A stretch of 64,000 nucleotides of DNA from Corynebacterium sp. ACRPH (lineage in GTDB: Bacteria; Actinomycetota; Actinomycetes; Mycobacteriales; Mycobacteriaceae), in contig NZ_JAKRND010000012.1 of NCBI RefSeq assembly GCF_022347285.1, positions 1-64,000 on the forward strand. Reading direction: 5' to 3'. How positions within the stretch are numbered: the first letter of the stretch is position 1; the number at the start of each line of letters is the position of its first letter. Position numbers and translations under genes: made by a program. Positions 28,194-37,998 of the stretch are shown here, one piece after another. The notes under the pieces were generated by a model. That model saw only the letters and a program-made list of their open reading frames with translations, did no database searches and was not told where the DNA came from.

Positions 28194-28682
28194 ATGGAAA
28201 TTAACGAGAAATTTCAAAAGCAATTGAACGAACAGGTCACCGCCGAGCACCAGGCTGCGCTGGTCTACACGCAGCTGGCTTATGAGCTGGATCGCCTCTC
28301 CTTCGACGGCATGAGCAGCTGGATGCAGGCGCAGGCTGACGAGGAGCGCGAGCACGCTCAGAAGTTCGCGCAGCACCTGCTGGACCGCGACGCGCGCGTG
28401 GACATCGAGACTGTTGAGATGCCTTCCCTGAAGATCTCCACCCCGCTGGATGCCTTCGAGGCTTCCCTCGAGCACGAGCGTAAGGTCTCCGCGCTGATCC
28501 GCGACCTCGTGAAGACCGCCGACGAGGTTGGCGACATTGACTCCCGCAACCTGCTGAACTTCTTCCTGGAGGAGCAGATCGAGGAGGAAGCTACAGTTAG
28601 CAACATCATCGACCGCATCAAGCTGGTGGGCAACGATGGTTCCGGCCTGCTGCGCATCGACGCCGAGCTGGGTAACCGCTAA
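28194..28682 (+). CDS. ftn: Ferritin (non-haem iron storage)
   Basis: A 162-residue four-helix-bundle ferritin that oxidises and stores iron. Ferroxidase-site residues are visible in EHQAALVYTQLAYELD, DEEREHAQKF and the helix containing FFLEEQIEEEATV. The ATG at 28194 (MEINEKFQKQLNEQ) matches family N-termini; a TTG three codons earlier is possible and no strong ribosome site is seen. Placement between nrdF and nrdE links iron storage with the metal-radical enzyme, a corynebacterial arrangement. Followed by a strong terminator. Confidence 0.93.
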   Translation: MEINEKFQKQLNEQVTAEHQAALVYTQLAYELDRLSFDGMSSWMQAQADEEREHAQKFAQHLLDRDARVDIETVEMPSLKISTPLDAFEASLEHERKVSALIRDLVKTADEVGDIDSRNLLNFFLEEQIEEEATVSNIIDRIKLVGNDGSGLLRIDAELGNR

Positions 28683-28724
28683 CAGCAAGCCAACCGCTAA
28701 CTGCTAATACGGAGCCAATAAGAA

Positions 28725-28757
28725 AGCTGACTGGGATTCCTCCCAGTCGGCTTTTTC
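28725..28757 (+). terminator. Ferritin terminator
   Basis: A 12-bp stem AGCTGACTGGGA / TCCCAGTCGGCT (one G-T pair) with a TTCC loop is followed by TTTTT: a classical intrinsic terminator 43 bp after the ferritin stop. The convergent nrdE ends 48 bp further on. Confidence 0.88.
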
Positions 28758-28804
28758 GTGTTCAGTGCAGGCCGCCCTCCACTTAGAGCAGGCCACTCCC
28801 CTAC

Positions 28805-30967
28805 TTAGAGCATGCAGCTGACGCAGCCCTCGACCTCCGTGCCGGTCAGGGCCGTCTGGCGGAGGCGAATGTAGTAGATCGTCTTGATCCCCTTGCGCCA
28901 TGCGTAGATCTGCGCGCGGTTGATGTCTCGCGTGGTGGCGGTGTCCTTGAAGAACAGGGTCAGCGACAGGCCTTGGTCCACGTACTTCGTGGCCACAGCG
29001 TAGGTGTCGATGATCTTTTCGTAGCCGATCTCGTAGGCGTCCTCGTAGTACTCCAGGTTCTCGTTCGTCATGTACGGAGCCGGGTAGTACACGCGGCCGA
29101 TTTTGCCTTCCTTGCGGATCTCAATCTTGGAGGCGATCGGGTGGATCGAGGACGTGGAGTTGTTGATGTAGGAGATCGAACCCGTCGGCGGGATGGCCTG
29201 CAGGTTGCGGTTGTACAGGCCGTGGGCCTGCACGTCTTCCTTCAGCTGTTGCCAGTCCTGTGCGGTGGGCACGTGGATGCTGGAGTTGCCGAAGATCTGG
29301 CGCACGCGCTCCGTCTTCGGGGCGAAGTCGGCCGGATCGTAGCGGTCGAAGAACTCGCCGGTGGCGTACTGGGAGTTCTCGAAGTTGTGGAACTTCTCAC
29401 CGCGCTCCTGGGCGATCTTGTTGGAGGCCTTCAGAGCCTCGTACATCACGGTCGCGAAGTAGGCGTTGGTGAAGTCCAGCGCCTCCTCCGAGCCGTAGTG
29501 GATGTGCTCGCGACCCAGGAAGCCGTGCAGGTTCATCTGGCCCAAGCCAATGGCGTGGGAGTTGTCGTTACCCTGGCGCACCGACGGCACCGAGTCGATG
29601 GAAGTCTGATCCGCTACGGCGGTCAGGCCGCGGATGGCGGTCTCGATGGTCTTGGAGAAGTCCTCCGAGTCCATCGCCTTCGCAATGTTCATGGAGCCCA
29701 GGTTGCAGGAAATGTCGTCGCCGATCTTCTTGTACGAAAGGTCAGCGTTGAATTCCGACGGGGTGGAGACCTGCAGAATCTCGGAGCACAGGTTCGAGTG
29801 GGTAATGCGGCCTTCGATCGGGTTGGCCTTGTTTACTGTGTCCTCGAACATGATGTACGGGTAGCCGGACTCGAACTGAATCTCCGCCAGGGTCTGGAAG
29901 AACGCACGCGCGTTGATCTTGGACTTACGAATGCGCGGATCCTCCACCATCTCCTCGTAGTGCTCGGTGATGGAGACGTCGGCGAACGGCTTGCCGTACA
30001 CGCGCTCGACGTCGTACGGGCTGAACAGGTACATGTCGTCGTTGCGCTTGGCTAGCTCGAAGGTGATGTCCGGGATCACCACGCCCAGCGAGAGGGTCTT
30101 GATGCGAATCTTCTCGTCCGCGTTCTCGCGCTTGGTATCCAGGAAGCGCAGGATGTCCGGGTGGTGCGCGTGCAGGTAAACCGCGCCGGCACCCTGGCGG
30201 GCGCCCAGCTGGTTGGCGTAGCTGAAGGCATCTTCCAGCAGCTTCATCACGGGGATCACACCGGAGGACTGGTTCTCGATGTGCTTAATCGGCGCGCCGG
30301 CCTCGCGCACGTTCGACAGCAGCAGGGCCACACCGCCGCCGCGCTTGGATAGCTGTAGCGCGGAGTTGATGGAGCGGCCGATGGACTCCATGTTGTCCTC
30401 GATGCGCAGCAGGAAGCACGATACCGGCTCACCGCGCTGCTTCTTGCCGATGTTGAGGAAGGTCGGCGTTGCAGGCTGGAAGCGGCCGTCCATGATCTCG
30501 TCGACGAGGTTGGACGCCAACTCGGTATCCCCCGCTGCCAGGCCCAGAGCAACCATGCACACGCGATCCTCGAAACGCTCCAGGTAACGGCGACCGTCGA
30601 AGGTCTTTAGCGTGTAGGAGGTGTAGTACTTGTATGCACCCAGGAACGACTGGAAGCGGAACTTCTTCGCGTAGGCCTGCTTGAACAGGGACTTCACGAA
30701 GCTGAACTCGTACTGATCCAGCACCTCGGGGTCGTAGTACTCGTTGTCCACCAGGTACTTAACCTTTTCTTCCAGATCGTGGAAGTAAACGGTGTTCTGG
30801 TTGACGTGCTGCAGGAAGTACTGGTTTGCAGCCTCGCGGTCCTTGTCGAATTGGATCTCCCCTGCGTCGTTGTACAGGTTCAACATCGCGTTCAGAGCGT
30901 GATAATCCAGCTGCTCCCGCTGGTCAACGGGCTCCTGGACGGTCTTGCCAAGCTCGGTGCCAGTCAT
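28805..30967 (-). CDS. nrdE: Ribonucleotide reductase class Ib, alpha (catalytic) subunit
   Basis: NrdE reduces ribonucleoside diphosphates with the NrdF radical. The 720-residue protein shows the redox cysteine in EPVSCFLL, the active-site region [10 protein letters not shown], the phosphate-binding [10 protein letters not shown] and the C-terminal CVSCML pair that is re-reduced by NrdH. The class Ib hallmark is the missing N-terminal ATP cone. The start at 30967 (MTGTELGK) has GAGGAGACG upstream; an earlier ATG-like codon lies in the ribosome site. It is last in nrdH-nrdI-nrdE, about 98 bp after nrdI. Confidence 0.96.
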   Translation of the reverse strand: MTGTELGKTVQEPVDQREQLDYHALNAMLNLYNDAGEIQFDKDREAANQYFLQHVNQNTVYFHDLEEKVKYLVDNEYYDPEVLDQYEFSFVKSLFKQAYAKKFRFQSFLGAYKYYTSYTLKTFDGRRYLERFEDRVCMVALGLAAGDTELASNLVDEIMDGRFQPATPTFLNIGKKQRGEPVSCFLLRIEDNMESIGRSINSALQLSKRGGGVALLLSNVREAGAPIKHIENQSSGVIPVMKLLEDAFSYANQLGARQGAGAVYLHAHHPDILRFLDTKRENADEKIRIKTLSLGVVIPDITFELAKRNDDMYLFSPYDVERVYGKPFADVSITEHYEEMVEDPRIRKSKINARAFFQTLAEIQFESGYPYIMFEDTVNKANPIEGRITHSNLCSEILQVSTPSEFNADLSYKKIGDDISCNLGSMNIAKAMDSEDFSKTIETAIRGLTAVADQTSIDSVPSVRQGNDNSHAIGLGQMNLHGFLGREHIHYGSEEALDFTNAYFATVMYEALKASNKIAQERGEKFHNFENSQYATGEFFDRYDPADFAPKTERVRQIFGNSSIHVPTAQDWQQLKEDVQAHGLYNRNLQAIPPTGSISYINNSTSSIHPIASKIEIRKEGKIGRVYYPAPYMTNENLEYYEDAYEIGYEKIIDTYAVATKYVDQGLSLTLFFKDTATTRDINRAQIYAWRKGIKTIYYIRLRQTALTGTEVEGCVSCML

Positions 30968-31065
30968 GTGTATGCGTCTCCTCAAAAACTCGCGCTAAGG
31001 AAAATGCCTCGCGCTCGTGCGTTCGTTTCGATTCTAATCAGTGCCCCGGACATGTGCGGGGCGGG

Positions 31066-31509
31066 TTAGCTCGCCAGATCCCACCGGCCCTCGTGGCGCA
31101 GGGAGGCCTCGAACTCGGCCAGCCCCTCGCGCACTCGGTGGACATCCTCCTCCGTGCCCATCAGCTCGAAGCGGTACAGGTACGGCACCTGGCACTTGGC
31201 GGAGATAATCTCGCCGGCCTTGGCGAAGTCCGACCCGAAGTTGATGTTCCCCGCGCCGATCACCCCGCGCAGCCACTTGCGGTTCTGCTCCACGTTGAGG
31301 AACTTGATTACCTGCTTTGGAACTGGTCGGGAGTAGTCTCCCGTCATCCCTGCTCCCCCGCCGTATGTCGGCACGACCAAGACATGCGGTTGGTCGACGA
31401 GCAGTGGGGCGTCGTTACGCTTCAAAGGGATGCGGGAGGAAGGCAACCCGAGCTTGCGCACGAAGCGGTGAGTGTTCTCCGTCGTGGAGGAAAAATACGT
31501 AATCAGCAT
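31066..31509 (-). CDS. nrdI: Flavodoxin-like NrdI protein
   Basis: A 147-residue flavoprotein of the NrdI family, needed to supply the oxidant that assembles the manganese-tyrosyl radical in NrdF. The FMN phosphate loop [13 protein letters not shown] at the N-terminus and the segments PTYGGG and [13 protein letters not shown] are diagnostic. It sits between nrdH and nrdE on the minus strand. A hairpin followed by TTTTT lies in the 80-bp gap after nrdH, so nrdI and nrdE may be expressed at a lower level than nrdH. Confidence 0.94.
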   Translation of the reverse strand: MLITYFSSTTENTHRFVRKLGLPSSRIPLKRNDAPLLVDQPHVLVVPTYGGGAGMTGDYSRPVPKQVIKFLNVEQNRKWLRGVIGAGNINFGSDFAKAGEIISAKCQVPYLYRFELMGTEEDVHRVREGLAEFEASLRHEGRWDLAS

Positions 31510-31539
31510 TGAGCCTCATTCAGACAGTGTGGCGCGCGC

Positions 31540-31592
31540 AAAAATAGCCCCCACCTTGTAGACGGTGAAGGCGAAGCGACGCGCGGGGGTTA
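31540..31592 (-). terminator. Intra-operon hairpin between nrdH and nrdI
   Basis: On the minus strand TAACCCCC (beginning at the nrdH stop codon) pairs with GGGGGCTA, one mismatch, and is followed by TTTTTG. It resembles a weak intrinsic terminator inside the nrdHIE operon, able to set the ratio of the small NrdH to the downstream proteins. Confidence 0.6.
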
Positions 31593-31820
31593 GGCGGCCT
31601 CGGCGGTCAGGGAGCGGATGCGATCCGGGCGGAAGCCGGACCAGTGATCTTCACCGGCGACAACCACGGGAGCCTGCAGGTGACCCAGCGCCATTACGTA
31701 GTCACGAGCCTCATCGTCGAGGCTGATATCAACGAGCTCGTACTCCAGACCGGCCTTATCGAGAGCCTTCTTGGTGGCGTTGCACTGAACACATGCGGGC
31801 TTGGTGTAGACGGTGATCAT
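31590..31820 (-). CDS. nrdH: Glutaredoxin-like NrdH redoxin
   Basis: NrdH is the thioredoxin-reductase-dependent electron donor for NrdE. The 76-residue protein has the redox motif CVQC in TKPACVQCNATKKAL, the cis-Pro in APVVV and the NrdH ending WSGFRPDRI. ATG 31820 (MITVYTKP) fits the family; an ATG four codons upstream is too close to AGGAGA to be the main start. First gene of nrdHIE, downstream of a candidate promoter and two NrdR-like boxes. Confidence 0.95.
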   Translation of the reverse strand: MITVYTKPACVQCNATKKALDKAGLEYELVDISLDDEARDYVMALGHLQAPVVVAGEDHWSGFRPDRIRSLTAEAA

Positions 31821-31992
31821 GGTGGCTGTCATTCTCCTGGTTCGTGGGCGCTATCAGTGTTGGTCTTTGTCAGTCTTTACGCTGGCCGTAGCAACGACCT
31901 CGGCGAGCGATAGTCAGGCGTACTGTGCCCTCATCGCCTCTCATCGACTTGCTTAAGACTACACATCACATGCGTGTAAGACAACTGCTAAA

Positions 31993-32040
31993 ACACAACA
32001 TTTTGGGGCACACATAAAACAGAAACACAATATCTAGTAG
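31993..32040. promoter_or_regulatory. Two NrdR-like operator boxes
   Basis: ACACAACATTTTGGGG (31993-32008) and ACACAATATCTAGTAG (32025-32040) match the NrdR consensus acaCwAtATaTwGtgt in most conserved positions, the second better. Their starts are 32 bp apart, three helical turns, the usual arrangement for cooperative binding of this ATP/dATP-sensing repressor. They lie just upstream of the candidate nrdH promoter. Confidence 0.7.
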
Positions 32041-32134
32041 TTACATCTTGAGTATTCGCAGGTGGGGAAAAATCCCACCACTACATCTAGCCACATAAAA
32101 AACATGCTTGTAATTTCAAAGCCGGGATTTGAAA

Positions 32135-32189
32135 CAAAAATCCCCCGCCTCCGCGGCGCCATTGGCGCTCTCAGCGGGAGGCGGGGGAA
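32135..32189 (-). terminator. rpmJ terminator
   Basis: GC-rich arms TCCCCCGCCTCCGC (32141-32154) and GCGGGAGGCGGGGGA (32175-32189, one bulge) are followed on the minus strand by TTTTTG. The hairpin lies 17 bp past the L36 stop. Confidence 0.85.
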
Positions 32190-32205
32190 GTAGAACCCTT
32201 CGGCT

Positions 32206-32328
32206 TTAGCCCTGGCGAGCCTTGAAGCGGGGTTCCTTCTTGTTGATCACGTAGACCTTGCCGCGGCGACGAACGACCTGAGCGCCCGGCTTGTTCTTCA
32301 GCGACCGAAGGGACTTGCGGACCTTCAT
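32206..32328 (-). CDS. rpmJ: Ribosomal protein L36, zinc-free paralogue
   Basis: A 40-residue protein too small for usual ORF lists, read on the minus strand from ATG 32328: [25 protein letters not shown] and RFKARQG. This is bacterial L36 of the long, cysteine-free type. The zinc-ribbon L36 has a C-C-C-H cluster; here all four ligands are missing, the pattern of paralogues that replace the zinc protein on the 50S subunit when zinc is scarce. AAAGGAG stands seven bases before the start. It forms its own transcription unit between nadE (divergent) and the nrdHIE control region. Confidence 0.92.
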   Translation of the reverse strand: MKVRKSLRSLKNKPGAQVVRRRGKVYVINKKEPRFKARQG

Positions 32329-32514
32329 CGGGCGCTCCTTTCCTCATCGACTTTCTTACATCGCCAGGCAGTACAGGTTAGCAGGCTAAAACCCGTCTAT
32401 GCCGCCCGGCACAAACACAAACGATGAGTTTACCCATCGCAGACTCCAAAACCAAATAAGTGCAAATAGACTACCCGAGCACCCCACGCTCCCCTGCGGA
32501 CTAGCATCTAACCC

Positions 32515-33435
32515 ATGAGCCCTTCCGCAAACCAGCCGAACCACATCCCCAACAACCCCGGCAGCACTAGCGGCGCCGAGCGCCCGAGCGCGCGCCCGCT
32601 ACACGCGCAGATCATCGCAGAGCTAGGCGTGCACCCCGCCATCGACCCCGCCGCAGAGGTAGAGCGCCGCGTGCAGTTCATCGCCGACTACATGCAAGCC
32701 ACAGGAGTGCGCACCCTGGTGCTGGGAATCTCCGGCGGCCAAGATTCCACCCTGGCAGGAAGGCTGTGCCAGCTGGCGGTCGAGCGCCTCAACCAGGAGG
32801 ACGAATCGCAGCCCTACCGGTTCTGCGCCGTGCGGCTGCCCTACGGGACCCAGGCGGACGAGGACGACGCACAGGTGGCACTGAAGTTTATCGCACCGAG
32901 TATGGGCGTCACAGTAAATATCAAGGGCGCAACCGACGAATCGGCGCGCGCGGCGAGCGAGGCCCTCGGCATCGCGAAGGTCAGCGACTTCAACAAGGGC
33001 AACATCAAGGCGCGCGAACGCATGATCGCGCAGTACGCGCTGGCGGGCGAGCTCGGCGCGCTGGTTGTCGGCACGGATCACGCGGCAGAGGCAATCACCG
33101 GCTTCTACACCAAGCACGGTGACGGTGCGGCGGATCTGGTGCCGTTGGCGGGGCTCACGAAGCGGCAGGGCGCGGCGCTGTTGCAGCACCTCGGCGCCCC
33201 GGACAGCACGTGGCAGAAGGTGCCCACCGCGGATCTGGAGGAAGACCGCCCCGCACTCCCAGACGAGGAAGCGTTGGGAGTGACGTACAAGCAGCTCGAC
33301 GATTACCTGGAAAGCACCAACGGCGCGGCCGACATCGACCCGCAGGTCGCCGAGCACATCGAAAAGCTATGGTTCCGCTCGCGCCACAAGCGGCATCTGC
33401 CTGTCGCCCCGCACGACGATTGGTGGCGCAGCTAG
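32515..33435 (+). CDS. nadE: Ammonia-dependent NAD synthetase
   Basis: NadE amidates deamido-NAD to NAD with ATP and ammonia. The 306-residue protein has the PP-loop ATP pyrophosphatase motif [13 protein letters not shown] (about residues 70-82), the block [12 protein letters not shown] and the segment [19 protein letters not shown]; the ending [17 protein letters not shown] is typical of the short, glutaminase-free bacterial enzyme. It shares the NAD route with pncB near 10 kb. A 25-residue Pro/Asn-rich N-terminus precedes the conserved domain. It converges with the VKOR gene. Confidence 0.94.
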   Translation: MSPSANQPNHIPNNPGSTSGAERPSARPLHAQIIAELGVHPAIDPAAEVERRVQFIADYMQATGVRTLVLGISGGQDSTLAGRLCQLAVERLNQEDESQPYRFCAVRLPYGTQADEDDAQVALKFIAPSMGVTVNIKGATDESARAASEALGIAKVSDFNKGNIKARERMIAQYALAGELGALVVGTDHAAEAITGFYTKHGDGAADLVPLAGLTKRQGAALLQHLGAPDSTWQKVPTADLEEDRPALPDEEALGVTYKQLDDYLESTNGAADIDPQVAEHIEKLWFRSRHKRHLPVAPHDDWWRS

Positions 33436-33463
33436 GCTCCCACACCGCTGAGCCGGGGCGCAG

Positions 33464-34033
33464 CTAGAAAACGAACTGATCCAGAATCAACGCGGTAAAC
33501 GCCAGGAACCAGGCGATAACAACCACCAGCGGCATGCCCAGCGCGGAGTGCGGAACATCCTCCCCCGCCTCGCGCCGCTTCTCGCGCTGGATGTGCACCA
33601 ATGTCATCACAAACATCGGTAGGGTCGCCGCCCACACGGCCATGCAGTAAGGGCACAACGCGCCGATGGAGTAGATCGCAGAGTAGGCCAGCCAGTGCAC
33701 AAACACCACCCCCAGGGCCAACCCGACCAAGGTGCAGTACCACATCCAGCGAGGAAGTTTAGCGCCGACGATCAGCATCACGGCGAGAGTCATCATCACC
33801 GCGAAACCGATCATTCCGATAAACGGGTTTGCGAACCCAAACGTAGCCGCCTGATCCGAGGCCATCACATCCGTACACGAGATGACCTCGTTGAAAGTAC
33901 AAGCCGGCTCGAAGTTAGGATCCAGCGCCATCTGCAGCTTGTCGTGCATGATCAGCGTGGAGAAAACCAGCCCGATCGTGGATAGCACTAGGAAGGTATA
34001 GCCGAAGCGTTTTGTAGCACCTAAACCGTTCAT
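33464..34033 (-). CDS. Vitamin K epoxide reductase family membrane protein
   Basis: A 189-residue VKOR-type membrane protein that re-oxidises a DsbA-like thiol oxidase and passes electrons to quinone. It has about five hydrophobic helices, the active CxxC in GALCPYCMAV and a loop cysteine pair (ACTFNEVISC) facing outside. The start MNGLGATK at 34033 precedes the first helix; the longer open frame upstream is not supported. Its probable partner, the DsbA-like protein at 40.4 kb, is separated from it by a 6-kb island and tRNA-Ala. Confidence 0.9.
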   Translation of the reverse strand: MNGLGATKRFGYTFLVLSTIGLVFSTLIMHDKLQMALDPNFEPACTFNEVISCTDVMASDQAATFGFANPFIGMIGFAVMMTLAVMLIVGAKLPRWMWYCTLVGLALGVVFVHWLAYSAIYSIGALCPYCMAVWAATLPMFVMTLVHIQREKRREAGEDVPHSALGMPLVVVIAWFLAFTALILDQFVF

Positions 34034-34221
34034 GTGCTCGCTCTCTTTATTTACTGACGCCCTCACGTCCCACCGCGCCCACACCAGCATTGTCCGGTGC
34101 GGGGAATCGGCTTGGGATCGCTGTCCATCGAGGAACTGGGCAACTTCCAACGAGGCTAGATTAGCACGGTGGATTACCCTGCAAATACAACAAAACCCCA
34201 AGCTCATTTTGAACTGAGATT

Positions 34222-34663
34222 TTGTATTCAGTGGATCTAGCGGGAGGCTTGTCGAAACTTGCCCCGCCGTTGGTTCGGATCGGTTCGATGCACCAGTCGA
34301 TTCGCATCCGCGTGCTAAAGGCCGGTCACGAGGAGCCGCTCCCGCGTAGGCCCCCTCGCGCCGGCAAGGACCTGCTCGACGTGGCACAGAGACAGCACGA
34401 GGCTGGCACCACGTTGCGAGAGCTTGCCAACGAGCTCGGGATCGATCGGGAGCGACTGGCCTTACGGCTGCGGGACCGGGGTGTACGGATGCGGCATGCT
34501 ACACCGTCGCCGGACGAGGTGCGAGAGATGGCTCGTCGCTATGCCGGTGGTGAGTCGCTCGAACGCGTGGGCAAGCACCTCGGATTCTCACCCAGCCACA
34601 GTCCGCAACCATCTCCGATCTGCCGGCATAGTGCTGCGTGATGCGCACGGACGTGAAAGATAG
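34222..34663 (+). pseudogene. Serine recombinase C-terminal remnant, frameshifted
   Basis: One frame reads two helix-turn-helix-like repeats (ELANELGIDRERLALRLRDRGVRMR and a second unit ending VGKHLGFS). The homologous continuation PATVRNHLRSAGIVLRDAHGRER lies one base out of phase after about 34590. This double repeat ending in DxHGRER is typical of the DNA-binding tail of actinobacterial serine recombinases. The catalytic resolvase domain is absent. A one-base insertion plus 5' loss make it non-functional. It marks the left edge of the island. Confidence 0.7.
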
Positions 34664-34723
34664 CGGACCACGTCGATCGCCGAGACTGGGTGCCGGGCGG
34701 CTGTGACAACCCGATCAGGTAAG

Positions 34724-37700
34724 ATGAGGGGCATGGGAGTGGATCGGGGCAGCGATGAGCGTCTGCGGATACTGATGTTCTGGTGGATGTTGGAGTTATT
34801 CAGCCCGCAGCGGGTACCAGCGTTGACGCGCCGAGCCACCCGCCCGTCGGATCGTCAGGTGATCGCGTGGCAATCGGGAGACCCTCTCCCCTGGGAGACA
34901 TTGGCTCCGCCCGAGCCGTTCAACGGGACCCGAAGGGTCTGGCGTCATACCGTATATTTGGGCGTCTACAAGCTTGAAGCGACCTACGAGGCGTTGGCCC
35001 GTGTGTTCGGCGAGGATCCCGATGCCTACGACAAGCGGCCTGAAGGTGAGAGCGCCTGTGCCGGTCTCCTGATCAATCACGACGGTCGTCTCGTCACCGA
35101 TTCGGCGGTGCTGTCCTCGGCGCTCTGGGCTGCCGGTCGTACACGAGATCCAGGACCGAGCAACCCGCGCTGGATGGACGGGTTCGACGAGACCGCGGGA
35201 AGATTCGTCGACTCGATTGACGCATTTGAAGGCGCCCGCCGTGATGCCGATGGCAGAGAGCAGCCCCCGCCTCACGACTCGGACTCGCTGAACAAGTTGC
35301 TGAAGCTGTCCCATGTCGCTGCCGGAGTCGACAGCTTCGATGACCTCGCGGACGATCGCGTGGTCATCGAGAGCGTTGCAGTGTCGGCACGACGAGCCGA
35401 GGACGGCACGGACACCGACTTCTTGAACAGCTTCTACCTCGACGACCTCGCGACCGTACGCGACCATGTCGCACGCGGAGATCTCGGCGCCGGCCTCGCC
35501 ACGTATCTCACCGGCGACCAGACACTGCCTGTGTCCGACCGGATCGATGTCGTCACACACCCGGGCGCGGTCGACGCAGGCACCGGGATCGAGCGCCTCC
35601 CCAAGGGCCGATGGCCGGCTAACCCGGACCACTCGCTGGCCCTGAGCCAGCAGTTCGCCGTCAATCGCGCGCTGAACGACCTCGGGCACAGCAGTGGTCT
35701 AATGGGCGTCAACGGTCCGCCAGGCACGGGCAAGACGACCATGCTGCGCGATATCCTCGCAGGGAACGTCGTCGAGCGAGCCCGACGACTCGCAGCGCTG
35801 ACTCGGCCATCGCATGCCTTCACCGAAGTCACCCATCGATGGTCCGACGGCGAAGGCCACGATCGGATCGTTCGCCAACTTAAACCCGAGCTGACAGGGT
35901 TCGAGATGGTCGTCGCGTCGGCGAACAACGCGGCCGTCGAGAACGTCACCACCGAGATTCCCGACGAGGACGCAATCGAAGCGCCGTGGCGCGGCCACAT
36001 CGACTACTTCGGTGATATCGCGACCGAGATCCTCCGAGACGTGACTGGCAGCGACTCCACCAGCGACGCGACACCGTCAACAGCCTGGGGTCTCGTCGCC
36101 GCTCGACTCGGCAGAAAGAGGAACCGTTCGGCCTTCCACTCAGCATTCTGGTTCGATGAAAAGGACCCCAAGACCAAGAAGCCTGTCGAGAACGGCGTTC
36201 CAAGGATGCAGACCAGGCTGGTGCAGTGGCGCGACGGCAAGGTTCCCTACAAGCCCTGGGCTCAAGCACGCGAAGACTTCTGCATTGTCGAACAGCGCGT
36301 CGACGCACTCATCCGACAACGGGCGCAGGCCGAGGATCGGCTCCGGCGAGTCCCAGAACTCGCTGAACGTGAACGCGGTCTGAAAGCGGCGATCGAACAG
36401 GAAGTCCGAAATCTCAACCGGGCCCAACACGATCTGTCTCGGCATCAGCCCGTTCAGCAGCAGGCAGACGCAGGCCGCACGCAAGCTGCTGCCAGCCACG
36501 GCCGGCACCTCGCTACTAAGCCCGGCGTACTGGAAACACTCTTCTCCTTCGGGCGAGCCGTCCGAGCATGGCGCATCCGCCTCGCCGACCTCGAGCGAGC
36601 ACTGGACAACGCCGAGCAACAATACCGAGACGTATGCGACCGTGGGCAACGGCTCCACGACGCCGTGCGGCATGCCCAAGCACGGCTGTCATCAGCTCAA
36701 CACGACCTGAACGGCCTCCGAGATCAACAGGCCAGACTTCAGGATCAGTGTGCGCAGGACGAAGAACGGTTCGGTGCAGCTTATCCCGGCCCGGCATGGC
36801 AGGGCGACCAGCGAGAGCTACACGCCCCATGGCTCGACAAGGAGCTTGACACCGCCCGGTCGGACCTGTTCGCCGCGGCACTCCAACTACACCAAGACTT
36901 CCTCGCCAACACAGCACGAGACATGCTGAACGGGCTGCGCGCCGCCGGTGAGGTCGTCGCTGGGAACTACCCCCGCGACCTCGAGCCCGAGAAGCTCCGG
37001 GCTGCCTGGCAACTGTTCTTCCTCGTCGTCCCGTTGATTTCCACAACCTTCGCTTCGGCCAGCCGGATGTTCAGCGGCATCGGCTCCGAGGCGATCGGCT
37101 GGCTCCTCATCGACGAAGCTGGACAAGCCTCACCCCAGTACGCCGCCGGCGCGATTTGGCGCGCGCAACGCATCGTCGCAGTGGGCGACCCGCTCCAGCT
37201 CGAGCCCGTCGTCACACTCCCCGAGAAGGCACAACGCAACATCGCCAGCAACTACGGCCTCAGCACGACCTGGATCCCGCCACGTGCCTCCGTCCAGACC
37301 CTGGCCGACCGCGTCACGCCGTTCGGGACCCAGCTCGATCAAGGCGAGGACAAAGTCTGGGTCAGCGCGCCACTCCTGGTGCACCGACGCTGCGACAACC
37401 CGATGTTCACTCTGTGCAACCAGATCGCCTACAACAACCTCATGGTCAACGGCGTCCACCGTGGTCTCGACGACCCCGACGAGCGCTTCGACAGCCCAAC
37501 CGGACCGCTCATCGCCCCCAGCTACTGGGCTGACGAGCCGGCCAACAGCCCAGGCAGCCATCTCCAACCAAGCCAGATCGAGCGGTTCGAGAAGGCCCTC
37601 GCCTACTTGAACGACCACGGCATCCCGCCGTCGGAGGTCATCGCCATCTCCCCGTTCCGAGCCGTCGCAGATCGCCTCCGCAGCCTCATCCCGAAATATC

Positions 37701-37936
37701 AGGGCCTCCAAGCCGGAACCATTCACACAGCGCAAGGACGCGAGGCCGACGTCGTAATCCTCGTCCTCGGCGGTGACCCCAGCAAACCGGGAGCGCCCGC
37801 CAACTGGGCACGCACCCCGAACCTTGTCAACGTTGCCGCCAGCCGCGCCAAACGCCGCCTCTACGTCATTGGCGATCGCTCCTTTTGGGCGCGCCACAAC
37901 TACTTCCGAGACCTGTCCAACGCACTCGTTCAATAG
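34724..37936 (+). CDS. Large SF1 (UPF1/Dna2-like) helicase with unique N-terminal domain
   Basis: A roughly 1070-residue superfamily 1 helicase. An unrecognised N-terminal region (about 1-310) precedes Walker A GPPGTGKTT (about 330). A long insert with a heptad-like coiled coil (about 515-710, LxxRxxQAEDRLRRVPEL and similar) separates it from Walker B LLIDEAGQA (about 795), motif III VGDPLQLEPV, motif V TIHTAQGREADVV and motif VI NVAASRAKRRLYVIGD. No nuclease, kinase or PLD domain is attached. The start is uncertain among 34703, 34724 and 34733. It lies in an island beside recombinase and IS remnants. Such lone SF1 helicases occur in antiphage systems, but no known system is matched; a defence role is inference. 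Confidence 0.75.
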   Translation: MRGMGVDRGSDERLRILMFWWMLELFSPQRVPALTRRATRPSDRQVIAWQSGDPLPWETLAPPEPFNGTRRVWRHTVYLGVYKLEATYEALARVFGEDPDAYDKRPEGESACAGLLINHDGRLVTDSAVLSSALWAAGRTRDPGPSNPRWMDGFDETAGRFVDSIDAFEGARRDADGREQPPPHDSDSLNKLLKLSHVAAGVDSFDDLADDRVVIESVAVSARRAEDGTDTDFLNSFYLDDLATVRDHVARGDLGAGLATYLTGDQTLPVSDRIDVVTHPGAVDAGTGIERLPKGRWPANPDHSLALSQQFAVNRALNDLGHSSGLMGVNGPPGTGKTTMLRDILAGNVVERARRLAALTRPSHAFTEVTHRWSDGEGHDRIVRQLKPELTGFEMVVASANNAAVENVTTEIPDEDAIEAPWRGHIDYFGDIATEILRDVTGSDSTSDATPSTAWGLVAARLGRKRNRSAFHSAFWFDEKDPKTKKPVENGVPRMQTRLVQWRDGKVPYKPWAQAREDFCIVEQRVDALIRQRAQAEDRLRRVPELAERERGLKAAIEQEVRNLNRAQHDLSRHQPVQQQADAGRTQAAASHGRHLATKPGVLETLFSFGRAVRAWRIRLADLERALDNAEQQYRDVCDRGQRLHDAVRHAQARLSSAQHDLNGLRDQQARLQDQCAQDEERFGAAYPGPAWQGDQRELHAPWLDKELDTARSDLFAAALQLHQDFLANTARDMLNGLRAAGEVVAGNYPRDLEPEKLRAAWQLFFLVVPLISTTFASASRMFSGIGSEAIGWLLIDEAGQASPQYAAGAIWRAQRIVAVGDPLQLEPVVTLPEKAQRNIASNYGLSTTWIPPRASVQTLADRVTPFGTQLDQGEDKVWVSAPLLVHRRCDNPMFTLCNQIAYNNLMVNGVHRGLDDPDERFDSPTGPLIAPSYWADEPANSPGSHLQPSQIERFEKALAYLNDHGIPPSEVIAISPFRAVADRLRSLIPKYQGLQAGTIHTAQGREADVVILVLGGDPSKPGAPANWARTPNLVNVAASRAKRRLYVIGDRSFWARHNYFRDLSNALVQ

Positions 37937-37998
37937 CCCGTACAGACGACGCGGGCGTCGATGTTTGTTTCGTCGAAGATCCGTACGGCTATTGCCAC

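Larger units (their letters stand above)
31833..32205. promoter_or_regulatory. nrdHIE control region
   Basis: This 373-bp AT-rich gap carries the nrdHIE promoter, two NrdR-like boxes and, at its right end, the rpmJ terminator. A plausible minus-strand promoter is TTGTCT (31979-31984) and TAGTCT (31956-31961) with a 17-bp spacer. No other gene is seen. Confidence 0.6.
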
